In this document: one piece after another, positions 13,855 to 44,743 of the stretch
Layout: each line of letters opens with the position of its first letter
How positions within the stretch are numbered: the stretch's first letter is position 1
Assembly: GCF_029227915.1 (NCBI RefSeq)
Contig: NC_079885.1
Location: 11,853,001 to 11,917,000, forward strand
Origin: Hydractinia symbiolongicarpus
Taxonomy: Eukaryota > Cnidaria > Hydrozoa > Anthoathecata > Hydractiniidae
DNA length: 64,000 nucleotides
Reading direction: 5' to 3'
Made by a program: the position numbers and the translations under genes
The notes under the pieces: model-generated
Databases searched by the model: none
Seen by the model: only the letters and a program-made list of their open reading frames with translations
Told to the model about the DNA's origin: nothing

Positions 13855-14046
13855 GTATTATGAAGGTATTATGCAGTATTATGCAATATTATTACGTTGG
13901 TTATGAATTATTGACAGAAAAAATATGTATTTGTCATGAAGCGATAGATAGTATTATGAAGGTATTATGCAGTATTATGCGATATTACATTGGTTATGGA
14001 TTATTGACAGAAAAAAATATGTATTTGTTATGTAGCGATAGAGAGG
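13855..14046 (+). repeat. 96-bp tandem duplication
   Basis: Two adjacent copies starting with GTATTATGAAGGTATTATGC at 13855 and 13951, each about 96 bp and highly similar. It keeps an 89-codon reading frame open, but that frame looks like a by-product of the repeat. Confidence 0.85.
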
Positions 14047-14193
14047 ATGTCAGACAATGAGGGTTCGTCTGTTGGGTCTATTTGGTTGGAGTACTGTGAA
14101 TGAACGTCTGTCGGGTTTTTTATATCGATAAAGTATGAAGGTGTGCTAATTATGTTGTGCGTCCTGTGTCGGGACCACTTAGCCCGGTGCTAA

Positions 14194-14570
14194 ATGAAAT
14201 CATGGCCTAGACTTTGGTTGTGCGTTGGAAGCAGCAAGTGCTTCAAAAGGAATGAAGATGAAAAAAAACGCCATTATAACGAGCGAGTAAACATAGTTGG
14301 AATGTGGGACCTTCAGTCCCCTTGTCTTCTCAACAAATGGAGGAATGGGTCGCGAGTGTGGAGCTTTTTACAAACAACTATCAGAGATGATTGCTGAATA
14401 GCGGGATGTCCCAGTTCAACAATCGACCAACTTCATAAGGTCGAAGATCTCATTTAGTTTGTTGAGATCAACTTTACTATGCATCAGAGGCGCACGCTCA
14501 TTGTGGGGTAAGGAACCTGCAACAATCAATGACATTGAACTCTCCAATTCTTTTTCAAGGATTGTAGGCA
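14194..14570 (+). pseudogene. Retroelement protein C-terminal fragment, frameshifted
   Basis: The translation starts in the frame of 14194 with KCFKRNEDEKKRHYNERV, then continues in another frame as LECGTFSPLVFSTNGGMG, RECGAFYKQLSEMIAE, a stop, and finally IRSKISFSLLRSTLLCIRG. I recognise this order (KRNE.EKKR.Y..R, FTPLVFST.GGMG, SFSLLRS..CIRGAR) as the tail that follows the reverse transcriptase in a retroelement ORF common in cnidarian and fish genomes. At least one frameshift and one in-frame stop show it is dead. No reverse transcriptase is visible upstream. I do not assign a class. Confidence 0.65.
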
Positions 14571-16794
14571 GCGATTAATCAATAATCTATTCTGTGAAGA
14601 GATTTTAAAATTCAAAAACAATCATAACACTCGAACAATCAGAATAAATAGACAGTAGTATTAAAAAAAATAATTGTAAATAATAAATTTAAGTTAACAC
14701 TAGTTATGTGTACAATAAAAAAAACATTTTTTTTTTGACTTTGGACATGCGCCCTACATCGGGTGGAACCTATCAAAATCGGGTGGCGGAGAACAAATAA
14801 TAACCTAACCCTTTAGGTACGAAATAAGCTTTTAGCTTTTTTGACGAGCTTATGAATAATTTCAAAATAAACATAGGGTACACTCGGTCCGACGCTTTCT
14901 GTCTTGTCTAGTTTGTTGTTACAGTGTGGTTTAGAATTTTCCCTTTTTTCTCTTTTCTTTCTGTATTTCTTCCTAATACTTATTAAATTTAATACTTAAT
15001 ATCAAATTTTACTATCTCTAATTTTACATTCATGTTTTTATATTAACTGATTGTGGCCAGCTAGCTATTATTCAAAAACAACAGCAAACATTTATAAACT
15101 GGCAATATAATTTTAAACCAAAATAAGGAATGAGTATCTCTTATTGAAATTGTAGTTTTCATAGATTTAATATTCAAGATAAGCAATACTATAGGGAAAT
15201 AAAGGTGATGCTTTACATCTGGAAAAGTACAAAAATAATCTTTGCAGAGTATAATTTTATAAACCTGACTGAATATTTCACAGACACTTTCACATAATAC
15301 GTGTTTAAGGCAATCAAAGGCGAGATACAGAATATTTGTTATAACAGCTGACATCATGAACAGGTGTTAGTATGCCGTGAACATGCTGTTTATATGGTAA
15401 AACCTTTGTAAATTTAAGACTTGATCATACAAGGATATCTTTCTTCTCTGACTCTGGCTTCAAATCTTTAATATATTTAAAATACTGGTAATCTTCTTTA
15501 ATTGGTTATATTTTAAAGTGCATTTCCCAAAAAAATCCATGTCCCATCCGAATGTGAGCATGGAACGCGTGCCAGAATTTACAACCCTATTATATTGAAG
15601 TTATTCTTTAATATGACTTACACACATTATACTCGCCCGTCATGATCACAGGTATGGTTGGGGTGAAGCATTGTTTGTTGAGAATGAAATATGGATGTGC
15701 GATTATAAATATTCACCTATATGTATATGTCCTGTTGTATATGTTTGCGACAACATGTAAGCTTAAGCTAAGTTTTTTGCCTGGTCCTCAGGTCAGTATC
15801 TTATAATCAAGAAATTCACTAGAAATTAACAGGGATTTGTTATCTCTTTTCTCATTTGACAGATTGCAAACAAAGCCTTCTTATCTTTTCTATATTGTAA
15901 TAACTTTTATGATCTTTGCAAGGACTATATAATGTTGTGAAGATTTACCAAAAGCTTTGCAGTAAAACAATAAAGTATATAATTTTTATAACTGAGTTTC
16001 ATTATTTAAAAATGTTAAAAATAATTTAAATTTAGCGACTTCAAAATTACATGGAAAATTAATTGTGCATAAAACTGTATTGATATTAAAAAAGTCCAAC
16101 ATGCATGTTTTTTGCTTTAAAGACTTTTTGCATTTTTAAAAAAACATTTCATTTCTATTATGTATATATATTTATTTTTAAAAAACTTTGAGAAAAGCTT
16201 TTGCAGCATAACTTTATTACTATGTCTTTGTGGGTGTATTATACTTAGGGAAATTTACTTTTTGCTTCAATAACTGGTTATTTTGTAGGGGATTTCCTCT
16301 TTAAGAAGTCATATTTAGCCTTTCACGGCGTATCATAACCTTTTACTTTATATATCATTTTGATAATTTTCAAAAAACCAACAGTGCTGTTTTAGTCCTG
16401 CAAAGGTTCATTCCTGGCACAGGAAAATATTTGTACTGTAGCAAACATGTATCTTAATGTTAAAATTCCTTATATGAGTCTTTTTAGATTGGTGTCATGA
16501 TTACAGTACTGTAAAAATATTTGTTAACATCATGGTTCGTGTTTTTCTTGCGCTACACACAAATGACAAAAGTCCACAATGCATATTTTATTGTGGTGTA
16601 CACGATTAAAAATTAAACTTTGAATCATAGCCTCTATGATAATTTTTTTCTATTGTTACAACAACAAAGAATAAATTACTGAATAATTAAGTTAAATTAA
16701 AAACCAACGGTTATAAAAAAGTTAACAATTTGATTTTAATTGTTCGTAAATCTAGCTATTTTATTAGATTTTTGATCCTTCGTCAAACGAGCAG

Positions 16795-17310
16795 CGACAA
16801 AAAGTTGTTTAAAAATCATGAAAATTGGATCATAGAAAGCGAAAAAAGGTTGCTGATTGTTTTTAAAAATCATAAAAACGGCATCGTACAAAGTGAAAAG
16901 ATCACCATAGATTGTTTAAAAATAATGGAAACTGCATCATAGAAAGCGAAAAGATCGCTGTAAATTGTTTAAAATACATGACTAAGGGATCATAGAAAGC
17001 AAAAAGAATGCTGTAGATCATTTAAAAATCATAAAAACGGCATCGTGGAAAGTGAAAAGATCGCCAGAAATCATTTAAAAATCATGGAAACGGGATCGTA
17101 AAAAGTGAAAAGATAGCTGTAAATCGTTTAAAATTTATAAGGGATCGTAGAAAGCAAAAAGATTGCCGTAGTTGTTTAAAAATCATGAAAACAGGACCGT
17201 AGAAAGTGAAAAGATCGCTGTAGATTGTTTAAAAATCATGGAAACGGCATCGTAGAAAGCGAAAAGATCCCCTTAGATTGTTTAATAATCATGAAAACGG
17301 GATCATAGAA
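16795..17310 (+). repeat. Degenerate tandem array of about 53-bp units
   Basis: About ten imperfect units. The core TTTAAAAATCAT recurs near 16808, 16859, 16911, 16964, 17017, 17070, 17123, 17170, 17224 and 17277, a spacing of 47-54 bp. Each unit continues with a GAAAACGGGATCGTAGAAAG-type block and an AAAAGATCGC-type block. Related units occur in FEN1 intron 1. Confidence 0.85.
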
Positions 17311-17719
17311 ATATGTCAAGCAAGAGCAAAAAACATTATGCTTCATGGAACAAGATAAAAGCTGAAATAAACAAATTATATAACTTTTATGAAACACATA
17401 TTTTTTTAACAATAACAATAACAAGAAATTGTGGAGCTTGCGAATATGATCGTGGAACACATGATTGTTTGTGAAAACAATGATATTTTGAAATTTTTTA
17501 ATTGTGCAGACCACAATGTCATCTCGGTTCCCATGCACCTTACTCGAACACGATGTTAACAAACCTTTTGGCAGTACTATACTTATACTAGTTACAGTCA
17601 GATATACATTTTTATTTAAATATTAAAAATTAGGCTTTTTTTAGTTACTTCATAGTAATGATGGAAGCTGTGTTTGTTATAAACATTAGAAACCAAAAGA
17701 AACAGTTTTCAACAGATCT

Positions 17720-18335
17720 ATGTATTTACTGACAAGAATTTGGGGGCATGCTGCATCCCATAATGAACAAAATGTTTTTGTGTCAGAAAAGATAAGGGTC
17801 CTGTTTATCCTAATGTTTATCCTAAAATCTATGTTCAGTGATATTTTTACTAATTTTAGTACCTTTAGTGGTACAAACATGGCCTGGTTTACACCTTGTT
17901 GTATTGCTGTTTTTGCATTTGTTCTTCTTTATAAAAATTACACTACAAGGTTGTTTTTCTCAAGGATGTTTTCAAAAGAAATGCTTGCCAATATGGTGTT
18001 AGTTGACTCTTGCATTTACACATTTCTCAGTAGAATTTTTACACCTGAAATGGTGCACACTGCTCCTAAGAAGGAATTTATATTTGTTTTACTTTCTTCA
18101 GTATTACGTAGCTTGATGTTGGAACAAGTTTACAGTGATAAATTGCCTTGTTGTAAGATATTAGTAATTTTTCATGCTATTATAAGACTCCATTAATTAC
18201 TTCGATTTAAGGATAGAATTCCAAAACTTTTACGATCCAGCCTAGTTTATCGATTTAAATGTAGCAGCTGTAATGTCACTCATTATGTCAAAACTAACTT
18301 GAACCATGCTTGTAGAGACATAATCATGTGGTGCA
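17720..18335 (+). pseudogene. Penelope-like element remnant (reverse transcriptase end and GIY-YIG start)
   Basis: The 158-codon frame ending at 18196 carries DSCIYTFLSRIFTPEMVH followed by APKKEFIFVLL and a CCKILVIFHA motif. This is the arrangement (C...FL.K.F.P..V, PKKE..., L.YCKLKVIF) seen between the reverse transcriptase and endonuclease of Penelope-like elements. After the stop, the sequence continues as RFKDRIPKLLRSS, then LVYRFKCSSCNVTHYVKT, matching the linker and CxxC start of the GIY-YIG endonuclease (YKF.C..C...YYGKT). The in-frame stop, the lost GIY tyrosines and the short length show decay. The N-terminal part of the frame (17720-17985) is hydrophobic and not recognisable. Confidence 0.7.
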
Positions 18336-18646
18336 GTATGCCCCGAAAGCTTGTCCGTATATTCAGTATATATGTATATACAGTAAAGTTTATTTTCATA
18401 TTTTTATTGCTGTTGCTTATGAATTCTAATAGACTCCTCGCTGAAAATATTATAAAGATTCTGTCACACAGCTCATTGTTGTTTGAACAAAAAGTTTCCC
18501 TGAGTTGATATTTCTTCGGACCAGCTGATGATAAAACTAACAATATGTAAACACCTTTTTTTGCAATAAAAATAGTCCTCGGGCTAAGGCCAATCCTTTT
18601 TATTTCAGGGTCATTTTCAATAACTCAAGTTATAAAGATTGTGGCA

Positions 18647-18695
18647 TAATTTATTGGCCACCATTCATAATAATGATATGGTGGCCAATAAATTA
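18647..18695. repeat. Perfect 18-bp inverted repeat with a 13-nt loop
   Basis: Arms 18647-18664 and 18678-18695 (TAATTTATTGGCCACCAT and its exact complement). It lies about 70 bp upstream of the putative 5' acceptor of ANKRD27. It could be a small foldback element or part of the upstream region. Confidence 0.9.
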
Positions 18696-18761
18696 GCTCC
18701 AGTCTTTTGTCTGTTTTTAAGTTTTGACATTGTGAAGAGGCTATATGTGTATTTTATTTAC

Positions 18762-18787
18762 AGAAATAAATAAAAAACTATCAGGCC
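18762..18787 (+). promoter_or_regulatory. Acceptor-like site and short 5' UTR before ANKRD27
   Basis: TATTTTATTTACAG ends at 18763, leaving 24 nt before the ATG at 18788. It may be a cis acceptor of a 5' UTR intron or a spliced-leader acceptor. The same spacing is seen before PRORSD1 and HDDC3. Confidence 0.45.
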
Positions 18788-37338
<18,551 letters not shown>

Positions 37339-39656
37339 TATAAGTTTGGTTCCCTTCGGGACAAAAAGGGACCGTAGCGCGCCTGGAAAACTTGAAATTT
37401 TATGTCATATTTGAAAAACAATAAAAAATCCGGAAAAAGATCAGAATAAGGCCGACCTTTTTATTTAATAAATAATTAGCCCGGGGCTTTTTTAACCTTT
37501 ACTTCACTCGGGGTTTAACATTTATATGTTCTTACAAAAAAACACAAATTTCTGCTGACGTCAATATTTTTTTATGATTTCAATGTTTTATTCTGGTTTT
37601 AAAATCTGGGAAAGTCATCGATATTTTTTGTTCAATTTTGACTAGTCAGTAAAAAGTCGGGGATTTCTGATTCTTTAAATTGATATTTTCTCTTTCTTTT
37701 GAATTATATTGACTAAAAACTTCATCCAATTTTTTAAATTAGAGCAGTCTGTTGTTCGTTCATTATCAAAAATCTTCCGTACGGGATCCACACAAAATTC
37801 AGGGAATTTTATTTGGATCTTGCGGATCTTGTGAATTGTTCGAAAATAGCCTCCACAGTTTTGTCTTTTTTGAAGATCTAGGTTGGGTTAAATTCACTCA
37901 TCAAAGCTTCTGGAATTTGGAATCGTTGGATAAGAATCCATCCAGAAATTACGTACGCACTGGGGAAGGAAGGGGTCAAACTAAAACCGTACAGATGCGT
38001 ACGTACACAGTTTGATTATCTGTAATTTCATGTTTTTACATTTTGATATTTCAAAATTGTCTACATTGAGTCTGTTAAAACAAGTCTTTAATCGAAATAG
38101 AGGGCATTTATTTACGTACTGTTAAGATGGAATGAGATGTTTTGCAAGTGTGCAACCTTCTATAATATGAAGTTCTTCCTTAAAAATGAAAAATTTTTAC
38201 TTTTAACATCTGAATTAAATGAAAAAGTTGGAAGGGGTGTAATTTTAGCGAACATATGCGTACGTAAGGAAATGAGTAAGGAGGTGATGAGCAATTTGGT
38301 GCGTACGTATTTTATGGATGGCCCTAAAAGTTTTAATTATTTTACCTATTCAAGAACTGTTTTCAAGCGAAAATTGTTTTCTTTTTTTGAGTAATTGAAA
38401 ATTATTGGTAGAAGTATAGCAGGATCTAACAAAACTCTTTCTCATCCGAAACGGATCTTCCCAATGACTTGGCTTATTAATTTTTACATCGTATTGTGAT
38501 TATCAATTCTATGACAACTGAATTTTTGTTTTTTGTGTTCGTAACTGATTAAGTGACGAAGCATTATGATTTGACTTAATCTTCTTCCGTGTTTAAATGT
38601 ATTATTTTGAATTAAGATTTAGAAATTATTTCTATACACTTTAAATTATTTTTTAAATAAATGTTATTAACTTGACTAACGCCCTATTTGACGTTGGTAA
38701 CCCTACCCTTCCTGGTTATCATTTTTTTCTTTATGTGGAGTGAATGTCTCATCACCAACACAAAGTCCATTTTATCAATTTTTTTTATTCAGCTGGCACT
38801 TTGATATACACGTGTTTTTTACATAAAAACCTTGAATGTTATGGTGGGGATTTTTTCAAAAATAAAGAATATATTAAGACTGTACTCACTCTGAGTCCTT
38901 CAATGAAGAAGAGCAAAATACTGTAAGTCTAGAATTGTAAAACATTGCCGAAAAGTGTTAAAAAATAAGAACATTCAGCGTCAGGTGAAATTTAGACCTT
39001 TTTATAAAAATATGCGTATAGAGCTGGTGATGTATGAATGGCGAACTTCATCTTCGCGCCTTACTTGTGCTCGCAGTCATTTTGAAAGAGCCAAACTTTG
39101 AGAAAGAGCAACATCTGCCTTTCAAAGGAGTAAAGCGATGCTGCTGGATAGTTGGTTTACGTCACCGTCACTTCCACGATTCAAACAGAACGATTAATTT
39201 AATATGGAGAAAATTAAACCAATCATGATCGCATGAATTAAAATACAATGGAAAATTACTTTTTCAAATCTGCAAAAAGATTGAGGACTAGGTCTTGTTT
39301 CTGTGAAGGAGGTTATGAAAGTTGCAATATAATTACTCGTGTTACTACTTCCTTATGTGGAGGGAAAAGTTGACAAAAATAACAAAGCTTTTTTACATGA
39401 ATGTAAAACTGCTTACTGTGTGGATTATACGATGGTATCAGATCTCTTGCAAAATCAATTAAAATTTTATTAATGAACTTTCAGTTGATGACGATTTAAT
39501 GTGGGCCTATGTTGCGCGTGTGTGTCCACGTGCTAACACGACGCGGGAAATCCTTGTGTTTTTCTGAGACCTCTGTGGTGGAGACAAGGGTTGTAAATAT
39601 CGACTATGGTCTTTATTACTTTATGTCATAACTGGGAACTTGCAAGCAAATCCAAG
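37339..39656. other. ANKRD27-NDUFB9 intergenic stretch
   Basis: ANKRD27 3' UTR with a poly(A) signal at 37420-37425, then AT-rich sequence. CGTACG-like hexamers recur between 37780 and 38310. I find no convincing exon; the small reading frames here have no recognisable motifs or splice context. Confidence 0.5.
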
Positions 39657-42600
39657 ATGGCCGCTCGCGTAAATCCTTTATCGCTTGCTCGCCAGCTTAC
39701 GCACCAACAACGTGTCACCAGGCTTTATAGAAACTCCTTAAAGCATTTATTATCATGGACCATGAGCCGTGAAATATGGAGGCCGCATGCTGTGGTAATG
39801 CGTTCTCAGTTTGATGAGAATAAACATTTGACTGACCGTGTACAAATTGAAAAGGTTCTTCAAGAGGCTGAAGCAAAATTCGAATATTTTAGGCATCCAG
39901 CACCTTACATTTGTAAGTACTGTTTCTTATGTTGCAAAGTCTTTTTACTCATAGCACAGTGCCAATGTAATATCTTGCTATGGTCAACACTTTTGAGAGT
40001 CGCCCTGAAAAAAACACAAAAACGCTAAGTTTTAAAGAAACACAAACTTTTGCCTGAAATAGCCTGCATCCATTTTAAAAATAAAAGAAATGTTACTTTT
40101 TGGTTGTAGTGCACCAATGTTTTTTCAGAACCCTAGCGTACAGAGTTACTATTTTGCCAATTTCGCCAGAAATAAATAAATTCTGTTTGTGCCACAGTCA
40201 GCCGTTTACACTCGCTTTTATTGATTTACGGCTCTTTTTGTTTTGGATAAGCGAAGCAAACTTCCGTGGACGGCTACACTGTCTCTTTCCCAGACTTGTG
40301 ATTCGCTGATCCTTTTTGTCCTCGCTACTGTGGTAAAACTTCGCCAGACTTCATTTTGATAGATCTAAGGAGATTTACTTTGTAAACTCAATTTTTTTAC
40401 CTAGGCACTCACAAGCGACTTAGAAATTAGTATTAAGCTGAGTTACATAGATTACCCAGAATATCTTGTTTCTTTTTCACAGTTAAAAACCTAGCTGACG
40501 AAATTGTACCCATGCTGGCAAAATTGTACCACTCAGGGTTCCATTTTTCCAGGCCATTGTGATACGCGGCCTGTTGGTGTCCGGCTGTGTTTAATATCCA
40601 AAATAATAATCCAGGGCGGTGCAACTCAAAGCGATAAGATAAGTACTATTTTTTCGTAAAAAGTGGCAAAATTGTACCATCGTACGCTAGCTAGTGTCAA
40701 GACATATTAAATTCCCAAACATTTCAGTAAAACTTACCTAAAACACTATGCGCTTATAATATAGTGCCGGTTTTTTACTAAACGATAGTTAAATTCATGC
40801 GGCATAACATGACTCTCACTTGTATTACTCCAGTTTATCCACCCCCTGCGTATTGAAGAAGCTCTTAACCCATCAAAGCCAGGTTATGTGTAAGTTCATC
40901 ATATTGTTTTTTGAATGTCTGTTGTTGTGTTCGCATTCGAGAGTAATTATATCATAATTTCTCTTCCACTGCCTGTATGTGACTGAGATCCCTCATGGAC
41001 CCCCCTTGATCTGGCGAACTTATATATCTACAACCACAATACAATGTTCAGTGGTTGCCAGACCTGTGAATTTTGCTTTAAAGCTTCACTACCTGCTATG
41101 TTGGAGTATATACAATGTGGTAAGTGCCATGCTGGCTGTGGGAATTTAAAGTCTGAAAAGCAACAAGGGGGTTGACTTGAGGGCCTTTCAACTAAGTTCA
41201 GGTTTATTTCAACATTACTTTGTCTATGAAAACAAGATTTATGTTGGCTAAACTTGCCTTTCCTATTGACAGGAGTGTTCATTAAGGATGCATGACGTCA
41301 AGCCTTATATCCCAAAAGTCCTGCTCATAACTTTGACGAAAACATAATGGCAGATATAGTAGTGGGATAGTATCACAAACAAACTTGTTGGGGAAAGTTA
41401 GTTTGTGATACAGTTTTCAAAATCCTTCGTTTGATTAGCCAAGTTAACTAAGCTTTCTTCAAGGTTTTTCTTTGAATAAAATGAGTTGCTCTGGCAGAGC
41501 AAATCCCGAAAATTCAAATTCACCTCACAGCAAACCTTAATTAAAATCAACCAATGAGCACAAAGCCGGTGTGGTCACATCTTACCCTCTTAAATAATAC
41601 AAGAATTAAATATATTTGATTGGATGAGTGAGGCCATTTCCCCCTAAAAACAAAAGATTTCCGATATTGATCATGAAAGTAACAAACAAAGTAACCAAAA
41701 AGCGCAGCCAGTATTCTAACTGTATGAAATTTACTTGTAATTTCTCCCGCCTTAAATATTACGGTTTCCCAGTGGTTGTGGGTTTCGTGGCTATTATTTG
41801 ATACAATTTGATATATAGTTTATTAAGTCACACAATTCTGTAAAACTTTGAAAGTTCCCTTTTTTGTGGTAGAGTTAACGAAATTGAAAGTTCTGTTTTG
41901 CATCTCAGGAATAATTTGCTCAATAAGTAATGGAACGGGGTTGTATTTTCTGTGTGTTTTTGCATTTCAGGAATAATCACACGATGACCTATATTGTTTG
42001 TTTGGCGCTTCTTCTACAGTGCAAATTATATCGTAATTGCACTCTGCGCAGTGCAAATATTTCTTAATTGCACTCTAGAATCTTAACTAATAATTTAAAA
42101 AATATATATGATGTTATAAATTCGAACTATAATAAAAAAGCTTATAAAACAATAAGGCTCTTTAAATCTAAACAAGAGAAAGAAAAACATTCGATATAGA
42201 ATTTTCTATATCGAATTTTCTAAAGCGTTTGCTTGTCGTTTAAAATAATTACTGTTGCTTTTGGATTCATACCCATCAATATTTATTTTCTCGCGTTTTA
42301 TGATGAGTCAAAAAAAGATATCTTTACAATGAATCGAACTAATTATAAATCGGGTAATAAAAAATCAAAATATTAAAATTGACATCCTGTGCTACTCTTA
42401 CAAAAAATAGTTCATTGTGTGATTAGCTCGTAATCTAACGTTTACTCGTGCAATTGGAAATAATCGAACTCGTAATTATTTTTTTTGGTTTTTAAATTTA
42501 TCCTCCTCGAAACTCGGAAAATTAAAAGGAAAAAGAAATACTCGTTTGATTATTTCCTAATTACACTCGTAAACGTGCGATTACATATACTGATATGGGT

Positions 42601-44743
42601 GAATTTGGAAAGTGTAGAAGTTTTCTAAAGAATGCTGATGCTTTATCAGCATGCTTGTAGCTAACTAGCTATATAACGTATAAAGGGTGTATGAGGCAAA
42701 ATAATGAACAATGAAAATTTTATGCATGTTACTCCTGAGATGCAGATAAGTTTTAAAAAAGATTCCTTCAACCTGTATAAAGTTTTTGATCCAACGTTGG
42801 TGTTGTACTACAATCAAAATGTATGTTTTTCAAATTTTTAAAAAAAGTATTTTTAAAAACGCTGAACTTTTAAGTTGTATGCAAATTATCAGAACCCTCG
42901 TAGCATGTATGATAATATTACATGGATATTTTGGAGTTGTTTAGCAAGTGTTTTCTTTCTCGCTATTCTAATTAAATTTTGCAGTTTACGAAAAAACATG
43001 GTATTTCTTGTTAAACATGCGTATTAAGTTTTTAAAGTTAGTATGCAAAACAAGAAATTAACTTCCTTTGGGCTAAAAAGGGACCGTTTTAAATCAAAAT
43101 CGAATTTCAAGAATTATTGTCGCCATAACGATATGTTTTTATTTTTAGCACCTAAAGCACCAGGCGGCTCAAAATTCGAACGAAATGTACCACCTCCTCC
43201 AAATGTAAGGCATTTTTATTTATATTAATATTTCGTAAACAAAAAATATATCTTCCATCAAACATTTTAAGGTTACAGCATCAACGTATTCTTGTTTAAA
43301 TTTAGCCGTTTGTTGTTGGTGCACAATACGTTTTCACATCACTAGAGATGGTCGGCTAACAGTAAATTCTTTCAGTGCTTTTCTTATTTGTGGCTTAGAC
43401 TGAGTTTGAAGATTTTTAAAAATCGATTTGCAACTACTTTAACAGACATTTTTAAATTAAGCTCCGTAAAAATATTTTCCAGTTAATTCTCGCAAAACAT
43501 TTTATTGGCTATTTTGCGAAATAAATTTTCGTGAAAGGAACATATACAAAGGTAAAGACGGGGAGTGTTTAGTAGGAGAGGTGAATTGCGCTGTGGCACG
43601 GCTGCTGATTAAAAGTTCAGATGCCAGTGTTGATTTTGAAGACCAGACCGACTGGCTTGGTCTTCTCCACACAAAAGTGTCCTTACTATTATTTTACATT
43701 ACATCTAACAGCTATCATGACAAGAAAAAAGTCCTGAACAAACACTACGAATGTTTTGACATTAAAAAAATTCGTAGAGTAACAAAAAATTGATGTGAAT
43801 ATTTTTCACAAAAAAGAACTGTGAATTGACACCTAAAAAATTTACAGCAGGTCGACACAGCAGACTTGTTATAAATACCAGCTTTGTTTAAATCTTTGAG
43901 AGTGCTAAATTATTTATGATTGAGTATTTTTAAACATTTTTCAAACGGGGGGCTAAATTAAAAAACAGTGGAATATCTTTCTCTTTATTGTGATGGCCAG
44001 GGATCAATACTCACAAAATATTGAAAAAAGAAAGTTGAAATTCAAATAACAAAATTTTTAAATAAAATTTTATGTCTAACATAATTTTACTATTTTATAC
44101 TGCTGATGGAACTTACTTAAATTTGTGAATAAAAATAAAAGAGTAAAGATTCGTCATTAAAGATGAAGCCACCATATTGCGCGTTCTGTTTGTTGTTGAA
44201 TGTTTCCGGTCTTTATATTTATCAAATTTGGCGCCATTCTCATCCTAACAAATTCATCGTTGAAAGCGCGTAGTATGTTGTGGAAAAAGGACTCATAACA
44301 TGAAGAAATTATTGTTTGTCATGACAATTCTTTCTTAAGTTCAAAGAATTTTAAATGATGATTAAAAATGCTGTTACTACTATAGTACGTAAAATATTCT
44401 TGGTTATTTTGAGTCAAATTAATCCTACTTATTTTCATCCCATACACCTATGAAAATTCTGTAAAATGTTGTCAGGAAGTTATATAGATACTTAGTTGTG
44501 AAATATAGTAAGTTATTTTTTGGCTGCCACAAAATAATTGTTTCTTCGCCTCTCCTTTAATAAAAAAACATGTTTTTTTCCTCAGGTTACATTTCTACAG
44601 AATCTTTAAAATTCGCAAATTGGGCGGTTTTCCAGTCACGAAAATTTCTGTCATTTGTGTTGTATTTTCAGGCTTTAGAGATGCTACCAATGGAAGAGGA
44701 ATGGTACAAAGAAATGATGGATTGGGCAAATGGCAAAGATTAA
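39657..44743 (+). CDS. NDUFB9: NADH dehydrogenase [ubiquinone] 1 beta subcomplex subunit 9 (LYR family), 3 exons
   Basis: Accessory subunit of mitochondrial complex I, in the membrane arm. Exons 39657-39912, 43149-43204 and 44672-44743, phase-consistent, 384 nt, 127 residues. Exon 1 has LTHQQRVTRLYRNSLKHLLSW with the LYR motif at residues 23-25, matching human [21 protein letters not shown], then EAEAKFEYFRHPAPYI (human EAEEEFWYRQHPQPYI). Exon 2 has SPKAPGGSKFER (human FPDSPGGTSYER). Exon 3 is short and divergent. Total length is well below the human 179, so the C-terminal tail is shorter or one exon was missed. The start was chosen at CCAAGATGG; an in-frame ATG at 39606 would add 17 residues. 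The AATAAA at 44742-44747 overlaps the stop codon. The 3.2-kb intron 1 holds a foldback element at 42430-42584 and a small hairpin near 41369-41410. Confidence 0.86.
42430..42584. mobile_element. Foldback/MITE-like element in NDUFB9 intron 1
   Basis: Imperfect inverted repeats of about 40 bp (42430-42471 and 42542-42584). The left arm starts GTAATCTAACGTTTAC and the right arm is its near complement ending CGTAAACGTGCGATTAC. They enclose about 70 bp. No target duplication was obvious. Confidence 0.55.

Larger units (their letters stand above)
13106..18787. other. Gene-poor interval between FEN1 and ANKRD27
   Basis: I see no supportable host gene here. It starts with the FEN1 3' UTR (poly(A) signal 13198-13203) and contains the tandem duplication, retroelement tail, repeat array, Penelope-like remnant and inverted repeat listed separately. 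The stretch 14800-16700 is AT-rich sequence in which I see nothing definite. Confidence 0.6.

Noticed and set aside
15061-15357. 98-codon minus-strand frame as a gene
   Set aside because: AT-rich hydrophobic composition, no motif, no splice context; consistent with chance in this composition.
16730-16942. 70-codon frame in the 53-bp repeat array
   Set aside because: It is a by-product of the repeat; the similar segments are tandem units, not a conserved protein repeat.
40839-40893. Acceptor-donor bounded stretch (TTTATCCACC...GTTATG) as an extra NDUFB9 exon
   Set aside because: Joined to exon 1 it meets a stop after seven codons, while the exon at 43149 continues the conserved PGGS.FER motif.
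42703-42819. Protein-like ATG frame in NDUFB9 intron 1 (MNNENFMHVTPEMQ...) ending at a GTATGT donor
   Set aside because: It ends in phase 0 whereas the next NDUFB9 exon needs phase 1, there is no good acceptor before it, and no similarity is recognised.
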